From positions 7,748,501 through 7,812,500 of the forward strand of contig NW_025062476.1 in the NCBI RefSeq assembly GCF_000002995.4: a DNA stretch of 64,000 nucleotides, given 5' to 3'. Every line of letters begins with the position of its first letter. Position 1 is the first letter of the stretch. This document shows, one piece after another, positions 36,201 to 47,830 of the stretch. The position numbers were made by a program, and so were the translations under genes. The notes below the pieces were generated by a model. The model saw nothing but the letters and a program-made list of their open reading frames with translations, did no database searches and was not told the origin of the DNA. Source of the stretch: Brugia malayi. Taxonomy: Eukaryota > Nematoda > Chromadorea > Rhabditida > Onchocercidae.

Positions 36201-38746
36201 ATAGAAATTATTCGAACGGATCATAATTTCAGAATCAAAGACAAATTTAAATTCAGTATGAGATTCGATGAGTTATTTCTTAAGTTGTTTCTGCTTAGTT
36301 TGATAAATGCATTCTAAAATTATTTAATAATTAAATTACTTCGGAAACAATTAAATCTTGAAGAGGACAATTTTACAATACATTTTTTTTCAGTAATCCA
36401 GTAATTAAAGTGACTTTATTTCCTCTGATACTAGTTTCAATTTTGCTGACTCATGTATTAATAATTAATTTTAGGTCTGTTCGATGATATTTTCAAGCTG
36501 GACATTTGATCAGAAAGGCATTGATTATTTTGCATATTCAGACATTGTTGGTACAACAAATTACATCGAGAACGAGGGTTGGCATATTCTCAGAACAGCA
36601 GGTTCAACGCTCGCATTTCTGGTTGCCAAAGTTTAAATTCTTGAAACTATTTCATCGGCCATGACTTCAAATTTTACTAGCTCTTCAATTAATCTGCATA
36701 TGAAGCCAAACCTTTGCATGCTATTTCCTCTTCAGTTAGCTTCCAACGTGAAAGCAGCAACTTTTTGGCAAGCTTTGAAAAATTTACTAGAAATTTTCAA
36801 AAGAAAAAAGTGCACTTCACTCTTTTTCCCAGAAGAGTTGGAAGAGACCAGAAAAGAGCGAAAATTATTGCAAATTATGCTAATTTTTGACACAATTTCT
36901 ATATATTATTAAAAATTCGCATTTCTTTGCAGTAAAAAAGAAAGAAGTGAAGTATGAATGTTGTCCGAACAAATACACTCTTCTCTCAATAACGCTATAT
37001 TTGCGAAGAAAACCTTTATTTTACATCATAAACTTAATCATTCCGACTAGTATCACAACACTCATCGCCATTGTTGGATTTTTCACGCATGTCTTTTTCT
37101 TGTCAACTTTTCGCAGCTCTTTTCCATTCCTAATCTGATGTCTCAGCTTTAGTTTAAGATAGATATATGCTTAGCAATCTCAAGAAAGTTTTTTTAGAAT
37201 CTTTGGTGTTTAGAACATCAACAGCAAGTGGAATGCGCGAGGAAAAGATATCGCTTGGCATCACAACACTATTATCAATGTCTATTCTGATGTTGATGAT
37301 TTCCGATCAGATGCCGACCACATCCACATTCATACCGCTCATTGGTTCCAGACATATATTTAGTTCTTCGAGCATACAGTTCTTAGATAATTGTTTTCAG
37401 ACAATTAGTCATTTATTTATCTGTCTATTTCGAACAAATTAAAATGATTATCAGAGTTAAAAAGAGATCAGTTTTCCACTCAGCTAATTTTAGGCTGGTT
37501 CATTTTGGCTATGATAACAATTATCACTTTTGGAACTTTGGCATCCTCTGTTATTATTGCTATTCAAAAACGTGGTCGTCAAAAGAGTCGTCTTACTCCA
37601 CGTATTGTTTGCTTAGTGAAGTTCATCGCATGTATTATGTTTGAAGACATACCAAAACACTTGAGAGAGACGCATGAGGTGCAAAAATTTATCCCAAGAT
37701 CGCTGTATAGTTCATCCAAAAAATAAGTAAGATCAGGTTGTAGAAGAAATTTTAAAGGCAAATCTAAAAAACAACACAACTAAATAGAATTAAGGATTTC
37801 AAATCATGTTATTCTTCATTTGCACAGTTTTAGGAACAGTAAAATAATAAAAATCATATGTACTTAATATCCAGAATATTATATTAAATGCTGTATTTAG
37901 AAAGAGCTGAAAACAACAACTTTACTAAATGAAGAAGGACAGCATTTCTCGAGGATAAAACAGGCGGCAATTCTACAAAGAAGGCAAAAAACACAAGCAA
38001 TCGAACCACATCTCTGCGAACTATCCACATTGTCCTACAACAATAACAACAACGGCACCGATTTACTTTCTCCGAAGGAAGGTCAGTGTTAGTTCATATT
38101 TCATATCAGTTTGGCATTCATGTTGTGGTTCTAAAATCACAATTGATTTGGCTCTTTTTAGCTGGTCAAAGTGTCGATATCTCAGACACTCTGGATCCTC
38201 CTATGTCTTCTTTTTGTCTCCGGTGTGATTCATTAAAAGGCGGTAATATTGGTTCGAAAATTATTACTTCGGAAAAACCCCAAAGACCCTCACAAAATGT
38301 TTCAAATACATGTGGTATGTGACGTTTACTTAACTAACTAAGCTGTTAAATTTTGCATGCTTGAAAACATATAGACAAGAGTATGAGTTTAGTAATTACC
38401 CGCAATTTCGCTAGTATCTCTGTATATCAGCATTATTATTATTATAGCAATAACTTTTTAGAAGCTTCCGCTTATTCATTAATCAATTTATTAATCCTTC
38501 ATCGATATTGTACATCTATCAAGTTCTGGAACTCACGAATGAATCTTCATGATTTTGCTTTAAGATGAGATCAGTATTCGACAGAACCGTCGGCTGGCAC
38601 GAGATGAATATGACTGGATGGCAAAAGTATTGGAACGACTGTTTTTCATCTTGTTTGTCATCATTTTTACATCTGTCACCATTGGTATCAACTCTCTGGG
38701 TTTTTACTATTGGTGCAAAATGGATCATGTGCTGTACGATAGTTAA
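33131..38746 (+). CDS. Nicotinic acetylcholine receptor-like subunit A (alpha type)
   Basis: Twelve exons: 33131-33182, 33974-34125, 34382-34426, 35567-35676, 35852-36005, 36475-36601, 36933-37086, 37214-37344, 37494-37678, 37901-38081, 38162-38314 and 38565-38746, giving 541 aa. This is a pentameric ligand-gated channel subunit at the cell surface. A signal peptide (MLPAKIAIVAFFLQLTA) is followed by the ligand-binding domain with an exact Cys-loop (C-x13-C, about 159-173) and vicinal cysteines YECC (223-224), the mark of an alpha subunit. M1, M2, M3 and M4 follow, with a long M3-M4 loop. The M2 border has EEK, as in cation channels. The KPLFY and SDQMPTTS stretches resemble the nematode DEG-3/ACR-23 branch; I am less sure of the branch than of the family. 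Two junctions are odd: exon 5 ends CAG|GGAAGT (GG donor) and exon 7 most simply ends at a GC donor. A second receptor gene starts 1 kb downstream. Confidence 0.9.
33251..33294. repeat. (TA)22 microsatellite
   Basis: 44 bases of perfect TA dinucleotide in the first intron of receptor A, 70 bases after its first exon. It should be length-variable between individuals. Confidence 0.97.
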
Positions 38747-39789
38747 TAGTGTGTTTCTTAATGAATCTCCTAACAGAAATCCAAACAATGAAGATTACCA
38801 ACAATGATTGTCACTATGTTTTCTGATCATTTTTTATATTAGCTATTAGAGTACCCAATAGTTGTCTTGTGAGTAATTTCTTTGCTATACAACATGCAAT
38901 AGTATATGCCATTTTTTAAAAATTTTTTGCTAACATATACCGTCACTTGACGTCGCGCAGTCGTATTGTTTCCGTATCGTGATTCTCTCTTTCTTTTAAT
39001 GACAGAGTTTTTTGTTGCATGAAATTCATTGAGGTTGAAATTATTTGAAGCATACATCTTTAGCATAAGCATATTTTATTTGCATAAAAAAATTTTGAAA
39101 TTTAATTCGACGAACAAATTCTGTAGAGAAAGTGGAGTAGATTGTATGCCTTCATCAAAAAGTAGATTTATATGTTCATCAAAACCTGATGCTGTTTAAG
39201 CTGGTGCATAAATGCTACCGCGACCACTGTACCTATTATAATATTTTTTGTCAACTAATCATGGTAGACAAATTTCAACAAAAATCACTATTTGAACTCA
39301 ACGATATATGATAAAAATTATTGTTTCATTTCATGAAGGAAACCAATGGTTGCAGAATCCGGATTATATATTAAAAATTATTGTAAAAAGTTTTTCTCAG
39401 AAAAAAAGAATTTTTTTTCTTCCACCCTTTTTTGGTCAGTGTTTTAGGAGTTAAGATGCTAATTTTATAAGTGTCTTCTAACAGTGTTTACCTTCAATAT
39501 AATTGACGCAAACCCTGCTAGTTAATTGGTTTGGAGTCTAAATCGCTGTTTTAAGGAGCCTCATAATTTCTACTTCTTTATTTTTACTTAATTTAAGAGA
39601 AATGTTTTATTTAGCCATGTAAGGATGAAAGATTTTGTGTAAGCTTTGACATAATCACATATAATCCTATTGTCTTGGTAATTTAATGAAGCAATTTGTT
39701 TGTGATGATCTTTTTTCTAAGAATAGAAGCAATCAGTTAAAATCCTCACCGGCTTTTAATAACGCTGGACAAGGGTCAGCTTTAGTGCT
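38747..39789. other. 1 kb spacer between the two receptor genes
   Basis: It holds the 3' flank of receptor A and presumably the promoter of receptor B. T-rich tracts occur around 39370-39440. I see no coding exon and no sign of a third, degenerate receptor copy. The distance is larger than typical within nematode operons. Confidence 0.4.
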
Positions 39790-42700
39790 ATGTTACTTCT
39801 GTTTGCTGCAACCTTTGCACTTTCAGTGACTTCCTTGGAAATTCATCAATCTGTTTCAGGTTTGTATTTCTTCGTATTCTGATTTCTTTATCTTCACTTA
39901 TTCATGATTTCAGGAGATATAGAAGGAGTATATGGTACAGTCAAAGATATCTCTAATCTAGAACCTTAAAAAACTATAGCTTTTGGTCTACCAATTATAT
40001 CTGAAGTAAATACCACTTATTAGTATTTGCAGAAGTGGAAAAGGGCAACGAAATGCATTATTTTATTTCAGAGCGACAACAGTTACCTCATATTCGATTG
40101 ATTCGAGATTTACTTTCTACCAAGAGGTATTATTTTCGTTTGATATGCTTAATGCGAGAAGGTATCCAAGGTAATACTGACTCACATGATTGAATTTACT
40201 TTGTTTAAACAACATTTTTTTTTATTGTTTTAATGATTTGAATTTTAAATGATTGGAGTATACATATTATCTATGATAGATATGATCCGAGTGTTCGACC
40301 GGTTGGGAATTATTCCAAATCGTTAACGGTGCACATCAGTATGAGTTTATACCAAGTCGTCGATGTGGTTCGCTTTACAACATTTTCACTTGAGAATTGA
40401 TATTATGCTCTTTTTTGGAATAAAAAGAGAATTATTTGAAACAGTTGAGTTATGAATAAAATTCTCTCTAATTTTTAGTAGAAGTGAAATACATTTCTGT
40501 AAGTGAGCTTTATTTAACTTCTAATATATCTATATGTCTGTATGATTTCAGTTATAGTTCTTTAATATATGATGACTTACATTCATCTACTATAATTCAT
40601 TAGTTGTTCTTCTGTGACTTTTATGTTTTATTGCGATTGATGTTACAGGATGAACCATCACAGTATTTGACCTTAAATATATGGATGATTCAGGTTCTAT
40701 TGATGTCAGATTCGTATACATTTTACTTTGTTTCTTCCATTTTTTGCTTCAGACAGACCTAATTACAATTACAATTTATTTGAATTCGTTAGCAGTAAAA
40801 TTATTTAAACAGTTTGAAATAAGGCAATAAAAATGTACAAAATTTCTACAGAAGTATTTAATCCAGTCTAATTTCTTGAGTGTAATGCATTTAATCATTT
40901 TAATCGTTATACAAAGTTTAATTTGATATTTGAGAAATGGGTGGACGAATTTCTGGATTGGAATCCTAGTGAGTATGACATGATCAACTATACAGTGCTC
41001 CCGCATAGTGCTTTGTGGATCCCTGATACTTTCATCTACAACAGGCACAGTACTTCGTTGTCTGTTTACTTTGAATTTGAAAAATTCTAACTTTTTGTTA
41101 AAATATTTTGAAATGAAAAAACATGAATATAGTGTGGTGATGAGTCGTGAGGGAAGTGAGCGATACATGAATGTTGCTGTAAAAAGTAGACATTGGAAAG
41201 ATAAGTGTGGTGCCGAAGTATTCTTCTTATATCCAGCACTTTACACTATACGTTGCCGCATAGATATACGCTATTTTCCGTACGATCATCAGGTTTGTAT
41301 ATAAATTTATAGATACTTTTTTTTTAATTTTTTAGAATTTTTTAAGAGAATTTTTTTATTTTTTTATAAAGAAAAAATGGCTCCAAGGCGAAATTTAGGA
41401 AATAACATAAAAAAGACATAATGGAAAATTGCCTCGATCAGTGAAGCAAAGTATAAAGATTTGGAAATTCTTGATAATTTGGTCCTTTAATCAAAATTTT
41501 ATATGGTTATTTCTTCAGAACTGCACTTTAACTCTTGGTTCATGGACAAGTAGTAAGGCTTTACTTAATTATACGACAGATAAAGCAGTTAATATGCATT
41601 CGTATATACTGAACGAAGAATGGGATATTCTTTCATTTAATCTCTATCGCCATGAAGTTAATTGTCTTTTAATTTGTATATTTTTCTTGTTCTACTTTAC
41701 TGTAAAATTCAACTGAATTTTTCAAAACGCTTAATGTACTTCTTATTTTGTAGTATCTATATGCCTGTTGTCAAGATCCCTGGGTCATTATCGAAGGATA
41801 TCTGATCATCAGAAGGAAGCCATTATATTACGTAGTCAATCTCATTATACCGACAACCATTTTAACATTGGGTTTTTTTAATTTAAAAATTCTAAAAGAT
41901 GCATCTTTGAATGTAGCAGATGTTTCAAGAGTGCAGTCAGGAAAATGCAGAAGTGAATCTTTGATTGTTAGAAATTTGTAACAAAACAGTTTTCCTTTTT
42001 CATGATTCTTCTCACTGATTCATATTACAATTTCAGTGGCAATAGTTGGCTTCTTTACGCCAGCTTCAACAAGCGATGAAAGAACGGAAAAAATTACGAT
42101 CGGTATCACCGCCCTATTGGCAATATCCATCCTGATGTTAATGGTTTCTGATCAAATGCCAACAACTTCGGATTTTGTGCCTCTTATTGGTGATCTTATT
42201 GTAATATGACTGTTTTTTATCTCTGAATAACTTCTAAATAATGTCATTACTGCAATATAACTATTAATAACAGTATCGTAGCAATGAATTTTTTTGCTAT
42301 ACAATTTGCAAATTTAATAAGAGTTATTATTTAAAGAGCTCATTTTTCAACAAGTTTGTAAATAAATATTTTAAAAAGGTCACAGCTATTTTTTGAGAAG
42401 CGAGATGCAAAACGAATAAACTCATAACTTTACTATTTTATTGAAAATCAATTGAAAAAACCAAGTAAATTAGTGAATATAATAAGATTAAAACTTCTAA
42501 AGGAAAGTGGGTTAATCAAAATATCATTTATCTTTCTTACAATGAAACTGATATAATTTTAGCTTGGTTCTATTTGTCAAATATCATCGTCATTTCCACA
42601 GCAACATTTTGTACTTGCACTGTTCTCTGTATTCATGGCCATCATAAAAACGGTAAATTACCGCCTGTTCTTATTCGAATATTATTCTTCAAGTATATCT

Positions 42701-44291
42701 GCAACTATTTGTGTATTTCTCCACCATACGAATTGATTATATTATGGAGTGGAAAAGAGGTGAATAATTTAGTTTACCTTGATTAAAATAAATTACTTCT
42801 GAGTGTAGTCTCACGTCCAGAAAAGCTTGTGAATAACAATACCTCTCTTTTAAATAGATGAGACAAATAATCTTGCCATGTCTTTCACAGGGAAATGTCC
42901 TTCAAAGGTTGAAACAAAAGAAATCTATACAGTATACGGTACAGTCGCTGGATAAAGAAAAGGTATAAAATCTTTGGAAACGTGAATTTACTTGCCTTTA
43001 TTTTATTTCTCTTAAAAAGAGAAGAATTGAAAAGTTTGAAAAAAAAAAAAAATAATTGGAAACAAATAGTAAGAAAAATCAAGATCAAACACAAATATCA
43101 CATTGAAAAACAGTATAGATTTGTAGTGATAGTTTTCATAATTTTTTATTATCTCTTGTAATGCCAGTAATGAATTTTCAAATCCAGTTAACTCTCACTG
43201 AATTATCAGTGAAATCACCAATGCAAGGAATCCTCGAGAGTGATACTAATAAAGAAGCACAGCAGGGAGCGCAGAGATTATCAGCGAAAGAAAATTGGAC
43301 TCAAATTTCCTTCAGACTGAAAGATATTTTACATAAAAACAGAGGTGGAGTTATTGTAATATTTATAACTTCTAACAGCAAGGAAATCAAAAATTTTAGA
43401 CAAAAGCAATATTTTATTTGAAACTCCTAACCATTACTTTACGATTAATCTATTTTAAACACGTTATTCATCATGTTATTTGAAAAGTTAAAAGTTTGAG
43501 ATCGATCAGAAGTTATACCCAAAGAAAACTCACTGACTTCTTTGTTGCAAAAGATGCGAAAAACATCTACAGTTCACTCAAATCGGAGGAATCTATCACT
43601 TTGGAATAGTGCAGTTCAATTTGTACGATTTACAAGCAATGATTTATCACAGAAGGTAACAAATTCTGAGTCAATAATTAGCAAAATATTTCTGAATAGA
43701 AATAAAATTTACATTTCTTGGAGAACGTGAGAGGACATAACCTCCGAAATAATCAATTCAGAAAATTCACACGAAATTATTTTTATCAAATGTTTTAAAA
43801 ATCATATTCTTTATTTACAAAGTTAGATAAAGACACAATAGGAATTGCACAAACAGTACATAATTTGAATCAAATATTTAGAGGTAATAATTTTTTGGCA
43901 TAAAAAAAGTTTCGTTGTCAAGGAGCATTTCAGTTTAACTAGGCATATAATAGTCAATATGAAATCGATTCTGTTCAGTATGATAAACAGTACGATGAGC
44001 TCGATGAAATAGCTGAAGTTATAAGAAAGGAAGAGATTGGTCTCATTTCTAACGGAGTCTCTAATTACTGGCTTTTAACACATCTTGTTTTAGCCTGAAT
44101 CAGCCGAATTAAAATCAATGAAGTATCACAGACAATGCACATTGGAATGGGAATTCTTGGCTACAGTAGTAGATCGAATTTTTTTGTTACTTTTCTCAAC
44201 TATTACCATACTGATTATTATCGTTCTAGCAATAACAGCCAAATTGGCTCAGTATCGTTTCAATACTGCATTAGAGATCGCCCAGAATTGA
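39790..44291 (+). CDS. Nicotinic acetylcholine receptor-like subunit B (alpha type)
   Basis: Exons: 39790-39859, 40072-40126, 40280-40367, 40649-40693, 40935-41044, 41133-41292, 41519-41656, 41754-41871, 42037-42189, 42563-42759, 42891-42962, 43188-43344, 43510-43655, 43943-44017 and 44094-44291, giving 593 aa. The leader MLLLFAATFALSVTS is a signal peptide. The extracellular domain has an exact Cys-loop (C-x13-C, 164-178) and vicinal cysteines in YACCQD (227-228), so it is alpha type. M1 (KPLYYVVNLIIP), M2 (TEKITIGITALLAISIL, cation-type border), M3 and a C-terminal M4 (VDRIFLLLFSTITILIIIV) are intact; the M3-M4 loop is long. Exon 6 ends at a GC donor (AAC AG|gcacag), required by the YNS alignment. 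A 21-base in-frame microexon (39914-39934) may be included after exon 1. The last junction is ambiguous: donor 44017 to acceptor 44094, or 44039 to 44104. Several intron positions match receptor A, pointing to tandem duplication. Confidence 0.9.
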
Positions 44292-44358
44292 TGCTTTGTT
44301 GAACGAAAAATATATGAGAATAAGGCTTAGAAATTGAGCATTAACAGCTTTCCAAAAA

Positions 44359-44364
44359 AATAAA
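44359..44364 (+). terminator. Poly(A) signal of receptor B
   Basis: AATAAA 68 bases after the receptor B stop codon. It is the canonical sequence at a suitable distance. Confidence 0.65.
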
Positions 44365-45842
44365 CCTTTACTTAATGTGTGGTTTATTAATCTCTGTTAT
44401 CGATTTTTTCCATTCTGAATAATGTTTCTGAAACATAAAGTGGCATATAAAATTTGTGCAGGAAAAGCAAAAAGTGTTTCCACGATTTTTTCTTCATTCC
44501 TTTTTCCGAAAGCAGAAAATCCTGGGGTCTTATTATTCAAGTTATCACAATGAACATGTTTCAAATTTCAAATTTTGTTTCCTGGAGTTTTCAATTGTAG
44601 TAGATAATTAATTTAGTTAATTGTGTAGACAACTATGTTTGAAATACGGCATCAAATTTGACGTGGAATTTTAGGTAATTAGCACCAGAGTAATTAACAA
44701 GTAACAACATTTAGCGCAATAAACTGAGAGATGAGATAGGGATGACGGGCTCATCCAAATTTCATGTTATCATTATATTGAAGCTGAAATGCAAGTTTAA
44801 TTTCAAAAATTGTAACCGATAAACTGTTCCAAAATTTCTGTTTCCTAACTTTTTAAGATTTCTATGCTGAAAGTCATCCAAAAATGATAATATTTATAAA
44901 ATAACAAAATTCACAACAGATATAAACAGAAGCCCAAGATTCACAAATTCTTTTCTGAATCGTACCTCGAAGGACTGAACTGCAAAATCCTCGAAAGATT
45001 GAAATTTGTCTTATTAGTTCAATTTCTGACTGTTTTATTTATTACGATCGGCATGACAATATTTAAATTTGGCTAGTTTCTTTAACTAATATCTCCATGA
45101 TTATTGTTAAAAAACTTCTGACATAATAAGAACGGGTAAAAATGTACTCCAAAATATCGATGAATATTTCAACTACCAGGTAATTATTGAAGATATAAGT
45201 CCAAATGTTGAAAACTCTGTCAATAACAGAGTAACGTATGTATACCGTGGTAAGGCCTGCTTTTTAATTAACTTTTAAATCATAAAATTTTTCCAAACTA
45301 GTACAAAACAAGGTGGAAAAAAAATCAAGGTCTTGAGATTTTTCTTGTTTTCTGAGGTTTCCTTATTCATTTTAATCTTTGAAACAAACCAACGAATAAA
45401 ACACAGACAATGGAAATTATATTATGAAGTGAAGAAATATCATTTTGTAATAAGCATTAGATGTGTTACCTAATACTGAAGTAAAAATATTTAGTTCAAT
45501 TCAAGACAGCAAAGAAGTAAACATTTTCACAAATGTGAAAATCAAATATCAACAAGAACGATAATTTTACACTGGTGCTTTCTTAGAACTTTTTATGCGA
45601 TAATTCGTTTTAAAAACACTATCAGCCTTTACTGTCTCCTTAATTCCCTTCTTCCTTAATTTTCAACAATTGTACAACTGAATATACAGTTTACTAGACT
45701 TGATTGGCACCATTCCATTACCTTTTATTTGGGAAATTCTATCATCTGTGAGGCAATTTATGAACCGATTAAAGTTTAGAGTGAAATCACTATATTGCAT
45801 ACTACACATAGTTAATAATATAGTTGAACAACAATTTTGTCC

Positions 45843-47830
45843 ATGCTGACTAGAATGATGCGTAAAGAAAATGACAGCATGGGAAGAGTGATAAGAACGA
45901 TAAGTTCTAGGTTAGATTTCCGATATTATCGGAGGAGGGTACAGTATTCAAATATCCATGAAATTTAGAGCAAAAGATGTATTTGTAATTCAGTTTCATA
46001 TATATATGAATTCTTTAATCTTTATCCAGTTAGAGCTAGAGATGAGCCTCAACAGATGACATGAAAATCGCATAACAAAAAAATTATAATTTGCTGAAAA
46101 CATTCATAGCTAGACGGTCAAAAGTAGCAAATATGAGAGAGAAGAGGGTCACCGAAAGTTTACTGTAATCCAGTGCTTCTAAACAGTGACAATTTAATTT
46201 ATCCCTCAAACGGTGTTAATGAAGGTTTTATGACCAAATAAAATGAATTGGACAGCAGGAATTCCGAAATTAAGAAATCCAAAATATGAAGAAGTAATCA
46301 ATATGAGAATTTACAAGCATCATTTTAATTTAGATGATACCAGTAAGTTGCAGACAATACGATGTGAATATGGATAAAAAAAAACACCGCTGAAAAGAAA
46401 ACTATTGGTGACAAAGAGGAAATGGATATATCTCGCATTGCGAAGAAGGAGATTAACGAACAAAAAATAGAATTGTCACAGGTTCATTCATTTGTCAATT
46501 TTGATAACAGCTGTACAAAACTGGGAAAATTTTTTTTTCGAATTCACACTAAAGCATTTTTAGCATCGTCGTCAATGAGTGAAACTATTGCTTCATTAAT
46601 ATATTCCAACCATTTCTTGGCCAAATATAATATAATAAAATTTGAAGAAAATGGCTCCAAAAGATTCGCCTCCAAGCTTTTTTTCCTGAGATTTTTTCTA
46701 CCAATTAATTTTTTAATAATTTACGAATTAAATAATAAAGATTTCCCTCAAAATAACTCATTAAACATTGCTGAAATTTTACACGACTAGATTATCTTAT
46801 CAAATGCTTTTTTTCAAAATTCTTCAAAAGAAGAGGAAATCGCCAATTTCATATTCTCACCAAACAACTCAGCACTCACTGTTTAGAGTTTTCGAGAACG
46901 ATGAGAACGATGAAATCAAAAGTGCGAAACATGGTATCGCTAAATTTTCAGCAACTCGAAGAAAAGAATTTTCAAAAATTAGTGGAAAAGGATTGAGAAC
47001 AGTGGAGAAAGGGAAGATAGTACGTTGTTAGAAATATCGAAGTGTTCAACAAATACAGAAAGGAGAGTGTGTCGATATAGTTAATAACAACATCACCGGT
47101 CAGCCGGTCAGTTTGCATGCCAATGTAGAGTTGTCCACTCAATCAATGCGAATGTCTTGTTTCTACTTCATTCTAACAGAATAATAGAGTTATAGCAAGA
47201 AAATATCTGCAGCATAAGTTGAAAACCTTTATGGATTGTTATTGGTTTACCATCTTAGCAAGGATTTTTATCGTACGAGAAAACCGGAAGTGGATAAGAC
47301 AGAAAAGAATAATGAAAATTTATATTGAAGAAGTTAATAAGACGTATATACTTTGGAGTTTCTTAAAGAAAGAACCTTGATAAATTTTGACAAAAGCCTT
47401 TTATTAAGAAATGCTAGTCGACAGTTTCATGCTAAGTCTAGGACGCTTGTACAGATTCAGCATGGAATTGTTAAGAAATCCTTCATAGGGACTATAGCAT
47501 TGTTTGAAAGTTAATTCGTTAATTTATTTCCAGAAATTTTGGCTATAATTTTATTAACAACAAATTTTGCAATGAAAAAGGAATGTATAAAGTTCAAGTG
47601 AAGAAGTTACGAAACATTAAAACGAAATTGAACGAGTAATACAAAAACTGGTAAAAAAATAAGGACATTGATAATATCAAAAATTTGTGTTAAAGAAAAA
47701 GGAAACCCGAGAATTAATGAATCCAATATACCAAAATCTAGTTCAAAAGTAGAATTATGCAAGAATTTGAAGGAGCTTATCACGATATCAGTAAGTGATC
47801 ATTTCACAAGTTTTTACATATAACTACGGC
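45843..47830 (+). pseudogene. Coding-like zone, frames broken; identity unknown
   Basis: Over 2 kb the + strand shows a chain of open pieces with mixed codon use, hydrophilic and K/E/R-rich, that change frame or stop repeatedly. Examples are a 40-codon ATG frame at 45843 (MLTRMMRKENDSMG), an ATG frame at about 46241 (MNWTAGIPKLRNPKYEE) ending near a good gtaagt, a piece with KKEINEQKIELSQ, and a frame from about 46800. That last frame continues after one TAG at 47029-47031 through QKGECVDIVNNNITG to 47190. Two further pieces follow, at 47190-47380 and 47340-47513. A run of nine A near 46377-46385 sits at one frame change. It may be a decayed gene, a multi-exon gene whose junctions I could not solve, or sequence errors. 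No domain, transposase or reverse transcriptase motif was recognised. Confidence 0.3.

Noticed and set aside
36661..36912. 83-codon frame in receptor A
   Set aside because: It lies in the intron between exons 6 and 7; family alignment joins RTA directly to VKKKEVKYECC.
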